A stretch of 64,000 bases of DNA. Origin: Aporrectodea caliginosa (Eukaryota; Annelida; Clitellata; Crassiclitellata; Lumbricidae). The notes under the pieces are model-generated. The model made no database searches and was not told where the DNA came from. It saw only the letters and a program-made list of their open reading frames with translations. Both the position numbers and the translations under genes were made by a program. The stretch lies in assembly GCA_020284085.1 (NCBI GenBank), contig JACEVL010000157.1, positions 1 through 64,000 on the forward strand. Direction: 5' to 3'. Positions 14,201 to 22,743 of this stretch are shown here, piece after piece; the first letter of the stretch is position 1; the number at the start of each line of letters is the position of its first letter.

Positions 14201-17200
14201 GGGAGGTCTTAATAGATACATTGATCACACAAGGGGAGGAGGGTTGACTCTCAACAATGCTGAACCCGTCGGCAACGGTGTGAAACGTTTGAGAGTCAGC
14301 GTGGGTTGATCTTTGATCTTGGGGTGGGGTATTAAGACCTCCTTGGACTATACAGTAGACAGCACATGTGGGAGGGATCATCAGCGCTAGGAGCAATCTG
14401 AACCCCTCCTCTGGGAGGGTTGAATTCAAGCCTGAAGGATACACAGACAGACAGAGACAGACACAGAGAGAGTCTTGTGGAGATCTCTTGCAACCCCATT
14501 CACTGACCAGCCGATCTGCAGCCTGTCAAATCGACCACAGTCCTGGCCTTTAAACACTGGTTAATTGGGTGACTGATCTTCTATGTCCTTCTATTTGGTC
14601 AGATTACAATCGTTGTTACAATTCGGAATCGGATCCGGAATCGGCAAATAATGGTCTACACTATCCGGTATCCGGAATCGGCAAAAAAAACGAAATCGGT
14701 TAAGCCCTATTCAGATGCTTCTAAAAATATGAACTACAATATAGATAGCAAGTTTACACTGATATATACATATAGCTGTCAAAAGGTAAATCCAAGGGAA
14801 CAATATTGCACTATAATGATTGCACAGATAGATTCAGTATTTAATTACAGACAGTAACATTTCTCGCAAATGCACTTTATTTTACTTGTCTTCTAATACC
14901 GTTATTTGTGGAATTGACGATCTAAGTTTAAATGTAACAGTTGTACAGTTGTTATTTGACAAATAATAGAATTATGCAATTATAAGTTGTGTTTCCTTTA
15001 CCAATAAAATTGCTCTTGCTTGTCAGTATCACAGCAGTATTGCAATCAGTTTTATTTATGAATATTTTTATTTTATGTTGTATGTATTTTTAATTTGGTC
15101 CTGCTGAATTGATCTGTTTGTCTTCTAGAACTGCATCCTCATCTCTATCAGAACATCGTTCTAACTGGTGGAAACTGTTGTCTGCCAGGTTTCAAAGACA
15201 GACTGTGAGTTCAGAGATATTTTGATTTTGTGTATTGTTTTGTATTGTATTTAAAGATTTATAGAGCATATCTCACGGTGTGCACAATAAAAAGTGCTCC
15301 CAGTGCGAAAGTCCCAGAGAATAAAGACAAGTTTTGAGGTAGCGAAAAGATGTAGCAGGACCACCGGATAGTATGGCAGTGCGAACTAGGGAGAAGTTGA
15401 TTCGATGGCGAAGGGCTAATGTGTAGAATGTCACGATAAGTTTAGCACCATATTTAGAAACTAAAGGTCAATAACGTGTATGTACGAGTTATACATACTT
15501 TATTATCTGAGTATCAGTTTACAACTATTACTCATATTTCATTTTATTGTGCTTTCCTTCAACCTCTAACGATGTCGACAGTTCTATCTCAACTAAGACT
15601 TGTCTTTGGGGTTAATAACTATTTTAATGAAATTCTATTTCAGGATTTATTTTGATCCTATGCTGTTTGCTGCTTAGGTACAAAGATGTGAGGTCTTTGG
15701 CTCCTGATGAATTTGATGTACAAGTACATTTGCCAGACAAGTAAGTTTATTAATGTTTTATCTGTGATTGTTTGTGTATGATACAACTATAATATGGCTG
15801 TATTGTATACTGCTCTTCTTTAAAAGTTCAGAAGTGCGCACTCGACCATATGATAGAATATTGATGGTGCTGAGTGCTTGTGAGTAAAGGACTTGCTCAA
15901 AGTCCCTACATCATGACCGTCTCGGGAAGCTCAAACCTTTACTCTCAGCATTACAGGCCGAGCGCTGTAACAAATCGGCTAGCTTGCCCTCTGTGTATTG
16001 TTTTCTGTCTCTAAAACTGTTTCTTTCGGATGATAATTAATCATGTTCTAAAGTCATCATTATGCTAACAAGTCCTTGCACATGCTGGTTAGTTGTAATT
16101 GGTAACTCAACATTTTTTCAGTGCCCAAAAGAACTTGTTTGGAGTTTAGTCCAAATTCCTGGACACTGAGCTTGAACTATTATCACTGCTGACAACCTGT
16201 TTCTGATCAGGTCAATAATCAGACTTTCCTGCCCAAAAGAGTACCTGTGCTTTCTTAAATTTCAGACATCCCAGTCAACATAGGTGGTCTATTCAGTCAG
16301 TACGCGTCTCCGGCGTGGTGGGGGTTCCTGAGTGGAGGAGATCGTGACCGCTTCGAACGCTTCACCAATCGACTTAGGCGAGCTGGGTTTCTGCCGCTGG
16401 AGGCCCCGACAGTTGAAAGTTTGGCTAACCGAGCTGACGACGCGCTGTTTAAGGCCATAATAAGCGAACCTAAACACGTTCTACGTCGAATGTGCCACGA
16501 GCGACAGGAGAGCCGATACAATCTGCGACTCAGGCCCCACCCCTTTGCCCTGCCAGCTAAGGACAGCAAGAACTTTTTACCACGCCAGATGTTCAAAGAC
16601 ATTTACTAGCAGCTGTCTGAATCCTCGTTATGCCTCACTCTCAATAATATAATCCAATCTAATTTGCCCCATTAGAACCATAGTTGTTAAAAACGGTCAA
16701 ATCAAAATAAAAAACGGGAAAAAACGTCGTTTTATTGAAAAAAAAAAAATAAAAAACGAGAAAAAAAACGGAAAAGAAAATAATTTGACTTTTCTACATC
16801 TTTTAATGCATTTTAAAATTAAAACCTTGTTTACACAATTTAATTTTAATCAGCAAATAACATAACTTTATTAGTAAACACCAAGTATAACATTAATCTA
16901 CAACAATTATTTTCTTTTTCATAAGTTTGGCTTAAAGAATTGAGAAATTAAAAATATTGAAATCTTTCAAATTTAAATTGTATACATAAGTCCACATAAA
17001 TCCATGCTGAGCAATTAAAAACTAGGCCTAAACTTTGTAAGTATAGAATGTACTTAATTAAAAATTGTAGTTCTACTTACAATTCTGACTTATATAAGAA
17101 CTTGATATGGAGTAATATCCATCAGTCAATCAGAGATTACTGAGTACAAATACAACATTTTGCATTTTGGATAACTTAGAAATTCAGATAATTTTATAAA

Positions 17201-18667
17201 TTTTATTTCTTGTACAGTGCTGTTTATTTCTCAACTGATGACACTAAATAGTGACGTAAATTAGATGAATCCTTGAAAGGACGGAGACAACGTATGGGAT
17301 CTCAGACAAAAATTAAATTAAACAAATAGTAACAGACAGTTAATAAATAAATAAAGTTACATGCAAAAAATAAAAAACGGAAAAAAAACGAGACGAGAAA
17401 TAAAAAACGAAAAAAACGACGTTTTTTGAGAAAAAATAAAAAACGAAAAAAACGTTTTTTACAACTATGATTAGAACTATACCTATTAAAGTGCTGAACA
17501 GTGCATTATCCAGGCCCAAAGCAATAATAGTACTATAGTCTCTAATACTATAACTGCATAATCATGCATTGATGTTACTTGTTGCGTCTTGACAGCAAGT
17601 TATTAAATAAACAAAAATACAATAACCGAAAGGTTGCAGGTTCATAGATACTAAGCAGATGCTATATTACAACTGTTGTCAAGTTGTCTGCACACATGCC
17701 TCTGTCTCCAAGTACCGGTAGTATAATTTGGTACTGACTTAAATTTAAATGTTCCTGTTTTTCTATAGCAACCATACAGCTTCAATCCTGCTCATTTTTC
17801 AATTAATTGATCTGGTGAGATCCTTCACCACTGCTTGCCCTTTGAATTTGTGCCACACCATTTAAGGTCTCCGAGACACTTGTATTGATAGTGACTGCAA
17901 GGAATGCTTTCGGCAAGCTCAGAGTGTGAACTGTTCATGTAGAACAGGGGTCTCCAAAGTTTTCCAGCGGGGGGCCACATTGCTGACTTTGTAAAGTTCC
18001 ACGGGCCAAAACTCCGAAGAAAACATTTCTCTGTGCGCAGCTGTCCAGTGAATTGTGAGTAATGCGATGAATGCTTGGATTCATAATGTCTCCGAATATT
18101 GTACTCTTTAAGCACTGCAATGGTGTCATTGCATATCAGGCACAGTGCCTTACAAACAGGGACATGGATTTTGGCAATAACTTATGCATGTCAGAGTACA
18201 GCGGCGTTAAAATTTTCAATTTTCCCAATTTAGTTTGTTTCTTCAAGGAGAGTTCCGCGGGCCAGATTAAAGGCCTTAGCGGGCCGGATGTGGCCCGCGG
18301 GCCATACTTTCGAGACCCCTGATGTAGAAGTATAGCAAACCAATACTGCAAACATAATAATTTTCTTTTTTTTATAAATCTTGTATTCGCTGTAGTTTTT
18401 TAATAACTCGAGTTTAAAACAAGAATTTTTAATAAAAGTAAACCTTTTTATGAATTGTATTTTACACAAAAAGTTTCAATTACACTTGCTGGTCAAGTTT
18501 TATTGTATAAAATTTGATTTTGCTTTCTTTTGTCTAGCCCAGTTACGTATGCCTGGCAAGGTGGAACTCTTTTGCCGCAGCTCAGTGACTTTAACCAAAT
18601 GGTTGTTACAAGGCAGCTGTATGATGAATATGGAACAAACATTTGTCTGGAGATGTTTGATGTCTAA
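2154..18667 (+). CDS. ACTR6: ACTR6/ARP6, actin-related protein 6 (12 coding exons, 397 aa)
   Basis: Coding exons: 2154-2227, 6897-7014, 7837-7905, 8954-9077, 10040-10178, 10816-10872, 11806-11904, 13354-13474, 13793-13916, 15129-15204, 15678-15740, 18538-18667. All introns are GT...AG and the sum is 1194 nt, in frame to TAA. The 397 residues match the roughly 396-aa length of vertebrate ARP6. Visible actin-fold elements are the phosphate-1 loop LVLDNGAYSAKIGF (residues 5-18), the phosphate-2 loop VVDSGYSFTH (150-159), the adenosine motif VLTGGNCCLPGF (319-330) and the C-terminal TYAWQGG (358-364). The ARP6-type segments FLVNWEIERQVWDYMF, IIITEPYFNF and VGGKVLTNHLKEIISYR are all present. In the known family ARP6 is a nuclear subunit of SWR1/SRCAP that helps deposit H2A.Z and binds heterochromatin factors. 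The start ATG sits in an AAAATGG context and matches the family N-terminus. No frameshift or stop is seen. The introns are heavily loaded with transposons. Confidence 0.96.
2285..2491. mobile_element. Short foldback element (MITE) in ACTR6 intron 1
   Basis: The left end TATAGTATCGTGGGCTGAAG and the reverse complement of the right end (TATAGTATCGGGGGCTGAAG) are inverted repeats differing at one base over 20, and the similarity continues (GAT-ATA). TA dinucleotides flank both ends, which suggests a 2-bp target duplication as in Tc1/mariner-type elements. There is no coding capacity. The family assignment is inference. Confidence 0.7.
2660..3150. mobile_element. MITE with GG...CC ends, 8-bp TSD and internal ~38-bp tandem repeats
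   Basis: Terminal inverted repeats start GGTAATCCCGTAGTTTAGG and extend at least 33 bp (GGTAATCCCGTAG...GGTAAATTATTT on both sides). The element is flanked by an exact 8-bp duplication, CTCAAATC (2652-2659 and 3151-3158). Nearly the whole interior is a degenerate tandem array of about ten roughly 38-bp units around the phrase AAATAGAAGCTGGATTGATG. The GG start with an 8-bp TSD resembles Merlin-type ends; hAT or P are alternatives. Confidence 0.85.
3200..3540 (+). pseudogene. LINE reverse-transcriptase C-terminal remnant
   Basis: A frame-disrupted translation contains [27 protein letters not shown] and SKHHRP. These align with the - strand fragment at 32419-32690 ([34 protein letters not shown]), so both derive from one CR1/L2-type LINE family. 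This copy has lost the segment encoding the [11 protein letters not shown] motif. It lies in ACTR6 intron 1. Confidence 0.7.
4060..5690 (+). pseudogene. Decayed CR1/L2-like LINE, reverse transcriptase
   Basis: Successive frames give RT motifs: HSTETLLVRLLSDIYGAIDR; AFDTVDHDIILRRLS; PAPFGLPQ then VLGPLL (block 4); NQSYAGN where active elements have YADD; RLNSSKTQFIWLG; and, after the nested MITE, LRQLREVFRSLT, RLDYCSALCVGF and RRAFSVAGL. Several frameshifts and the lost catalytic Asp pair show it is dead. It ends in CTTGAAGGGGCGCTATGTAA followed by a (GAAT)n tail, the 3' terminus typical of CR1/L2 elements and repeated elsewhere in the window. Confidence 0.88.
4769..4972. mobile_element. hAT-type MITE inserted in the LINE
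   Basis: It interrupts the RT reading frame after LAQEFPQITFS. The ends are CAGTGGC on the left and, on the reverse complement of the right, CAATGGC. An 8-bp duplication CTTTCTCA (4761-4768 and 4973-4980) brackets it. With the surrounding LINE and the 3554-6077 hAT element it forms a three-level nest. Confidence 0.72.
6545..6730 (-). pseudogene. LINE C-terminal remnant
   Basis: The - strand reads [20 protein letters not shown] then FHKFHPDSSPS, the same family as the fragments at 32419-32690 ([17 protein letters not shown]) and 3200-3540. It sits just upstream of ACTR6 exon 2 in intron 1. Confidence 0.65.
6897..7014 (+). CDS. ACTR6: ACTR6 exon 2
   Basis: Acceptor CTTCAG|AGTTGTTCC and donor AAG|GTAATT. 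It encodes VVPNCVVKAKTVRNRVFIGD through YYMLAFQK, matching the ARP6 region PNCQFRSK...GLFYILPFQK of vertebrates. Confidence 0.93.
7103..7625. mobile_element. hAT-type element, copy 1 of the GGTGACCAC repeat family
   Basis: The left end is TAAGGTGACCACAATCCGGG; the right end, read in reverse complement, begins TAGGGTGACCAGTGAG and continues into CACATTTCTTTTCTACCATT. The flanks TATATGAT (7095-7102) and TATAATGAT (7626-7634) look like a target duplication with one indel. A second, 5'-diverged copy lies at about 62046-62742, and the comparison of the two supports the TAGGCCTA finding. No transposase ORF is present. Confidence 0.75.
7837..7905 (+). CDS. ACTR6: ACTR6 exon 3
   Basis: Acceptor TTGCAG|GGGTTC and donor ACG|GTAATG. 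It encodes GFLVNWEIERQVWDYMFCKE and GFT, the ARP6 block corresponding to actin subdomain 2. Confidence 0.92.
7960..8280 (-). pseudogene. LINE RT tail fragment
   Basis: The - strand frame reads LDRLDLFVPRVRTAMAQSRT then CTGPTLWNEFPPSL, the tail pattern (RT..SR-F-x-GP-LWN-LP) of CR1/L2-like reverse transcriptases. The 3' part of the same repeat (CACAGTGCACACGAATCAGA, AGTGCGATAGACCCAGAG) recurs at about 15262-15420 (CACGGTGTGCACAATAAAAA, AGTGCGAAAGTCCCAGAG). It lies in ACTR6 intron 3. Confidence 0.7.
8341..8719. mobile_element. hAT-type MITE (ACTR6 intron 3)
   Basis: The ends TAGGGGTGGGCAATGAGT and the reverse complement of the right end TAGGGCTGGGCATTTAAC are inverted repeats. The exact 8-bp duplication is TTTAAAAT (8333-8340 and 8720-8727). 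The interior is AT-rich with repeated GCGATTAA/TTAATCGC palindromes. Non-autonomous. Confidence 0.88.
8954..9077 (+). CDS. ACTR6: ACTR6 exon 4
   Basis: Acceptor TTTGTAG|GTCAAC and donor AATG|GTAAAC. It encodes VNFETSGIIITEPYFNFRSI through YQFQYIYRCN, the conserved ARP6 block T-x-IIITEPYFNF-S-IQE. Confidence 0.93.
10040..10178 (+). CDS. ACTR6: ACTR6 exon 5
   Basis: Acceptor AATTAG|CTGGCTAC and donor AGAAG|GTTACT. It encodes the variable surface loop (AGYLSQHKHCKGSANPS) and the phosphate-2 motif CCLVVDSGYSFTHIAPYY. Confidence 0.92.
10305..10585 (-). repeat. tRNA-derived SINE, family A, copy 1
   Basis: On the - strand it has a pol III A-box-like TGGTCCAGTGGTCAGCATG and a B box GGTTCAAATCC (10527-10537 on +), then a body containing the phrase AACTCAGCTATAATGAGTA and ending TAAGGGACTGCTCTTCTTAT. 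Copies at about 28020-28250 and 30826-31005 (both -) and at 47165-47440 (+) share this order of motifs. It lies in ACTR6 intron 5. Confidence 0.8.
10816..10872 (+). CDS. ACTR6: ACTR6 exon 6
   Basis: Acceptor GTTTTAG|GGTAGA and donor ACAG|GTTAGC. It encodes VDVGGKVLTNHLKEIISY, which is nearly invariant in ARP6. Confidence 0.93.
10955..11080 (-). repeat. tRNA-derived SINE, family B, copy 1
   Basis: On + it reads AAAGGACTTGCTCAAGGTCC...GAGGTTCAAAC...CATTACAAG...GGGCTACCC. The reverse complement has a B box of the GTTTGAACC type and the SINE tail GGACCTTGAGCAAGTCCTTT. Copies 2 and 3 are at about 11380-11478 and 15885-15990. Confidence 0.7.
11380..11478 (-). repeat. tRNA-derived SINE, family B, copy 2
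   Basis: Contains TTGCTCAAGATCC, GCGACCGTCTCAG, CCTTACTCTC and TTACAGGCCAAGCTGTAA in the same order as copy 3. It is a diverged copy in ACTR6 intron 6. Confidence 0.65.
11806..11904 (+). CDS. ACTR6: ACTR6 exon 7
   Basis: Acceptor GGACAG|GCAGCTGATG and donor GCAAA|GTAAGT. It encodes QLMVMDETHVVNQMKEDTCY through FWGDMEIAK, matching the ARP6 segment QLHVMDETHVINQVKE of vertebrates. Confidence 0.93.
12353..12851. mobile_element. hAT-type MITE (ACTR6 intron 7)
   Basis: Ends are CAGTGTGATTCTTG on the left and, on the reverse complement of the right, CAGTGTGATTCTCC. The exact 8-bp duplication is TTTGACAG (12345-12352 and 12852-12859). The interior is built from degenerate (AACGAT)n, (AACTAT)n and (ACTAAAATAA)n repeats. 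Confidence 0.9.
13165..13235. mobile_element. Tiny TTAA-flanked foldback, copy 1
   Basis: TTAA, then CCCTTTAACGACGAGC, a short loop, the inverted GCTCGTTGTTGAAGGG and TTAA. TTAA target duplications with CCC ends are typical of piggyBac-type elements. Related tiny copies are at 31571-31640 and 45966-46017. Confidence 0.7.
13354..13474 (+). CDS. ACTR6: ACTR6 exon 8
   Basis: Acceptor TTTCAG|GAAAAAGGG and donor GAACAG|GTCCTT. It encodes KKGKENTIMRDYVLPDYTHI through PPEETTGVAKDAEQ. The YVLPD-T-IK-G pattern is conserved in ARP6. Confidence 0.92.
13486..13563 (+). repeat. 3 x 26-bp tandem repeat next to the exon 8 donor
   Basis: Three head-to-tail copies of a unit that begins TACATTATGATATAATAA and ends TTCCTTCA; copy 2 differs by one base. 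The array begins 11 bp after the last base of exon 8. Confidence 0.9.
13793..13916 (+). CDS. ACTR6: ACTR6 exon 9
   Basis: Acceptor TTTTCAG|ATAATTCG and donor CACAAG|GTCAGA. It encodes IIRMNNERFAIPEMLFHPSD then VGIHEMGIAEAIVHSI, the strongest ARP6 signature in the gene. Confidence 0.95.
13980..14709. mobile_element. hAT-type element (ACTR6 intron 9)
   Basis: Ends are TAGGGCTTAACCGGAAT on the left and, on the reverse complement of the right, TAGGGCTTAACCGATTT. The exact 8-bp duplication is TTCAGATG (13972-13979 and 14710-14717). Sub-terminal regions repeat ATCCGGAAT/GCCGATT motifs on both sides. A short (ACAG)n tract lies near 14440-14475. The ORFs across it are not transposase-like. Confidence 0.9.
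15129..15204 (+). CDS. ACTR6: ACTR6 exon 10
   Basis: Acceptor TCTTCTAG|AACTGC and donor GACT|GTGAGT. It encodes LHPHLYQNIVLTGGNCCLPG then FKDRL, with the LTGGN nucleotide-binding motif of the actin fold. Confidence 0.94.
15262..15425 (-). repeat. LINE/SINE tail related to 7960-8280
   Basis: Shares TCTCACGGTGTGCACAAT and AGTGCGAAAGTCCCAGAG with the + strand sequence at about 7985-8040, in the same order. Origin is judged only from that similarity. Confidence 0.55.
15678..15740 (+). CDS. ACTR6: ACTR6 exon 11
   Basis: Acceptor TGCTTAG|GTACAAAG and donor GACAA|GTAAGT. It encodes YKDVRSLAPDEFDVQVHLPD, aligned with YSEVRCLTPTDYDVSVVLPE of vertebrate ARP6. Confidence 0.92.
15885..15990 (-). repeat. 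tRNA-derived SINE, family B, copy 3
   Basis: Best preserved family B copy. The reverse complement has an A-box-like TAGCCGATTTGTTACAGCG, a B-box-like GGTTTGAGCTTCC and the tail GGGACTTTGAGCAAGTCCTT. Confidence 0.72.
16262..16609 (+). mobile_element. 3' end of a non-LTR retrotransposon, frame intact (ACTR6 intron 11)
   Basis: An open frame of 115 codons ends in TAG at 16607-16609. It reads GGLFSQYASPAWWGFLSGGD, RDRFERFTNRLRRAGFLPL, ADDALFKAIISEPKHVL, YNLRLRPHPFALPAKDSKNF and LPRQMFKDIY. The Y-x-SPAWWGF...DRxRxExF...LF..I...P.HVL...YNLR-R.H...LP pattern is the C-terminus of reverse transcriptases of CR1/Jockey-type non-LTR elements. The lack of stops implies a younger, 5'-truncated insertion than the other LINE remnants here. 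Confidence 0.85.
16679..17469. mobile_element. hAT-type MITE (ACTR6 intron 11)
   Basis: Ends are CATAGTTGTTAAAAACGG on the left and, on the reverse complement of the right, CATAGTTGTAAAAAACG. The exact 8-bp duplication is ATTAGAAC (16671-16678 and 17470-17477). Both sub-terminal zones are runs of (AAAAAACG)n-like sequence. It contains one TAGGCCTA (17033-17040). It lies 69 bp after the LINE 3' end. Confidence 0.92.
17945..18321. mobile_element. hAT-Charlie-like MITE (ACTR6 intron 11)
   Basis: Ends are CAGGGGTCTCCAAAGT on the left and, on the reverse complement of the right, CAGGGGTCTCGAAAGT. The exact 8-bp duplication is ATGTAGAA (17937-17944 and 18322-18329). CAGGGGTCTCCAAA is a well-known hAT/Charlie-type terminus. 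The ends carry GGGGCCACAT/ATGTGGCCC. Confidence 0.94.
18538..18667 (+). CDS. ACTR6: ACTR6 exon 12 (last)
   Basis: Acceptor TGTCTAG|CCCAGTT. It encodes PVTYAWQGGTLLPQLSDFNQ through NICLEMFDV, ending in TAA at 18665-18667. The PITYAWEGGKL motif of the family is recognisable, and the C-terminus F-D-V compares with FDI in vertebrates. No AATAAA was found in the next kilobase, so the poly(A) site is unassigned. Confidence 0.93.
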
Positions 18668-20160
<1,493 letters not shown>

Positions 20161-20738
20161 TAGAGAGTGACATGGGGAATTTCCCCGCGGGGAAACCGCG
20201 GTAACCGCGGTAAATACCGCGGTAATGGGGACAACAATTGCGGTAATACCGCGGTAATGGGGACAACAATTGCGGTAATACCGCGGTAATGGGAGTTTAC
20301 TCTCGCGGTAATACCGCGGTAATGGGGAGTGAGCCGGCAAGAAACCCGGGTGATGTTAAGAACTTGAGAACTGATAAGGAGATTTTCTTATTTCCTGAAG
20401 CCTTCTAGTCAGAAATGGTCAAGACTTGGTTAATGCAAACTGTCGATAAGATAATAACAGACTAATGCAGTCAGCAATACAAATAGCTTTGTAAGCTAAT
20501 ATATGTTATTTTTAAATTTTAATTGGTGTAAACTTTTGCGGGGAATGTGATGTCGTCCTGCGGGGATGGGGTGGGGATGGAAAGAAAACCTGCGGGGATG
20601 GGGTGGGGATGGGGACAAACCCTGCGGGGATGGGGTGGGGATGGGGACAAACCCTGCGGGGATGGGGCGGGGATGGGGAAGACTTACTTGTTGCGGGGCG
20701 GGGATGGGGACGAGATTGTCTCCCCATGTCACTCTCTA
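20161..20738. mobile_element. hAT-type MITE with G-rich minisatellites
   Basis: Ends are TAGAGAGTGACATGGGGA and its perfect reverse complement. The exact 8-bp duplication is GTGTATAT (20153-20160 and 20739-20746). The left third holds three copies of a unit built on GCGGTAATACCGCGGTAATG (about 20190-20330). The right third holds at least four units of GGGGATGGGGTGGGGATGGG followed by GACAAACCCTGC (about 20540-20715). Perfect termini and TSD suggest recent insertion. Confidence 0.95.
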
Positions 20739-21999
20739 GTGTATATAACTATATATGTGTGATTGTGTGTGTGTAGGTTGTGTGTGTTGTGGGTGCGTGC
20801 ATGTGTGCATGTGTCTGTACTTACAGTATAAATCCTTATGGTTTAGGTGCTGGAATTAATCAAAGTGATTGAAGTGTTTGTCTGCTTTGTGGTCATTGAA
20901 CTAAAAAAAGCTTGTATTGAATTCCCTTGCTATGTTGCAGAGGGATTGGAAGGTAGGCAGATGGTGGGATCATCCAGCATTAACAGAGAGCTGATCAATG
21001 GCATAATGATTCGATGTGCCCTTCCCACCCTCAGGACCGTTGCCTGCATGGAGGTCCTTCCTTGACCGTTGAGGTATTCATTGGTAACCCCGGGCAGAGC
21101 CGTTTTACACCTGAGAAGCTCCCCTCTGAATTTGATGGAAAAATCAACTATTTATATGTATGTCAGTGCATTTGATGAAATAATATGTCTTTATTTATCA
21201 CTAGGAGTCTAGGACAGCAGGAAATCAAACATAGTAAGAAGTAAATAAGAAAAAGAATAAAACATGTTAGATCATTAATTTTAACCACAGTTTTGTACAT
21301 GTAGGCTAAATATAAAACTTAACAAGCTGGCCAAGTTTTACCCCTCTGATAAAAAGTGAAATGATGCCCCTGAAGTTCAGCACCATTCTGCCTCCTCGGC
21401 TTTACCGACCCGGATTCTGAACTGGGAAGTGGGAACAGACAAAGCAGCCTGGCTATTGCAGACTCGATTTGATATACATGTAGTGCTGGTGAATAAGTTT
21501 TTGTGTGGTGCTGAGAAATTTTGAAAATTTACATTGCATTTACATCATTAATTCTTAAAAGAGTGTTGACTGCTCACTGAAGCAGTGTTATCATGTGAAG
21601 AGTTTCCACTTAAAGTTCTTTGCCTTGTGATCCTTTGGGCAGTTTAAGCAGTTTGATGACAGTGGAGTACCTCGTTCTTTGATGACAAGGAATATCTGGT
21701 CAAGATCCTAGGGTAGCGCCGCCTGACAATGAATTTTCAGTAGTTTACTCTTAGTTTCCTGTTGCTTTGCTTACCCAGTGCTGTTACCACAGATTTATTA
21801 AGCCTGTCATCATACGTTAGCAGAATTATATCCGTGAGTCGTGTTTACCTCTCCTCGGGCATTTTCTAATATCGCTCGTCTGCTTTAGATAAACCTGCAG
21901 CTACCCATCAATGCCCTAATACTGAGTAACTGCATAGATTGTTGGTCCTTACTAGACGTGTATCATGGCTACATTTTAGTGATCTGATACTTTGTTGTC
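20739..21999. other. Intergenic DNA between ACTR6 and NOS1AP
   Basis: A short (GTGT) tract occurs near 20757-20815. No exon, transposon end or SINE box was recognised in the rest. Confidence 0.45.
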
Positions 22000-22629
22000 T
22001 CAGTCACTCGCCAGGTAACGCCTCACGTTGCAACTTTGGTCACGTGGCTTTGACCGGAAGCGATCGAATGACTTGTATTCGGTTGAACAATAATAACAAT
22101 GCGAGCGCACGCAGCCAGTGGGGCCCGTCTCTGACGCCCGCCACAGAGGGCACTGGTAGTTCACCTGGATTATGAGACAACGTGATGACAGTTGGCGGTA
22201 ATTTTGTCGCAGCGTGCGTGGCCTATGAGCGGCTGAGCCGCAGTGGATGGATGGCCTGTCAATCATCGACCACCTGCTCATTGGGCAGCAATTGCTCCGA
22301 GCGCGAATCGAGATGAGGATTGAAGATTTTTGAGGCGTTCAAACGATAAAGCCGTTTGGGGACGAGTTCGTTGGAGGAGACGGACAGATATCGATGAAAA
22401 TGTGACATGAATGCGAGAAACGTTAAAGCAACCGGCAATTTTTATCCCCGCATTTGTACGTAATTGCGCTTCTCAGCTTGCGTAATAATGGAAGCATTGA
22501 CGTACGCTGATGATCGGAGGATTTGCTGTGAAGCTTAGGTGTAATATGTCGCCGGCTTCAATGAAACGGAGAATTTGACAATAATTCGTTTTGTAGATGC
22601 GCTGTTTAGCTGGGATCTAGGGACATCGG
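22000..22629 (+). promoter_or_regulatory. Probable NOS1AP promoter and 5' UTR region
   Basis: CpG dinucleotides are clearly more frequent here than in flanking DNA (for example TCACGTGGC, GGAAGCGATCGAATG, GAGCGCGAATCG, AATTGCGC), immediately upstream of the NOS1AP first coding exon. An in-frame TAG at 22618-22620 confirms the stretch just before the ATG is untranslated. No convincing TATA box was found. The transcription start is not resolved. Confidence 0.5.
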
Positions 22630-22743
22630 ATGAAAATGCCATCCAAGAGACAGTACGATCTGGTCTTGGATGATGGTCCTGATTCAAAAATTCCACTTCA
22701 TAATGAAGACGCATTCCAGCATGGAATACACTTTCATGCCAAG
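22630..22743 (+). CDS. NOS1AP: NOS1AP exon 1 (coding part)
   Basis: Reads [20 protein letters not shown], then [18 protein letters not shown]. An in-frame TAG lies 12 nt upstream, so the start is at 22630 or 22636. Donor AAG|GTAATT. Confidence 0.94.
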
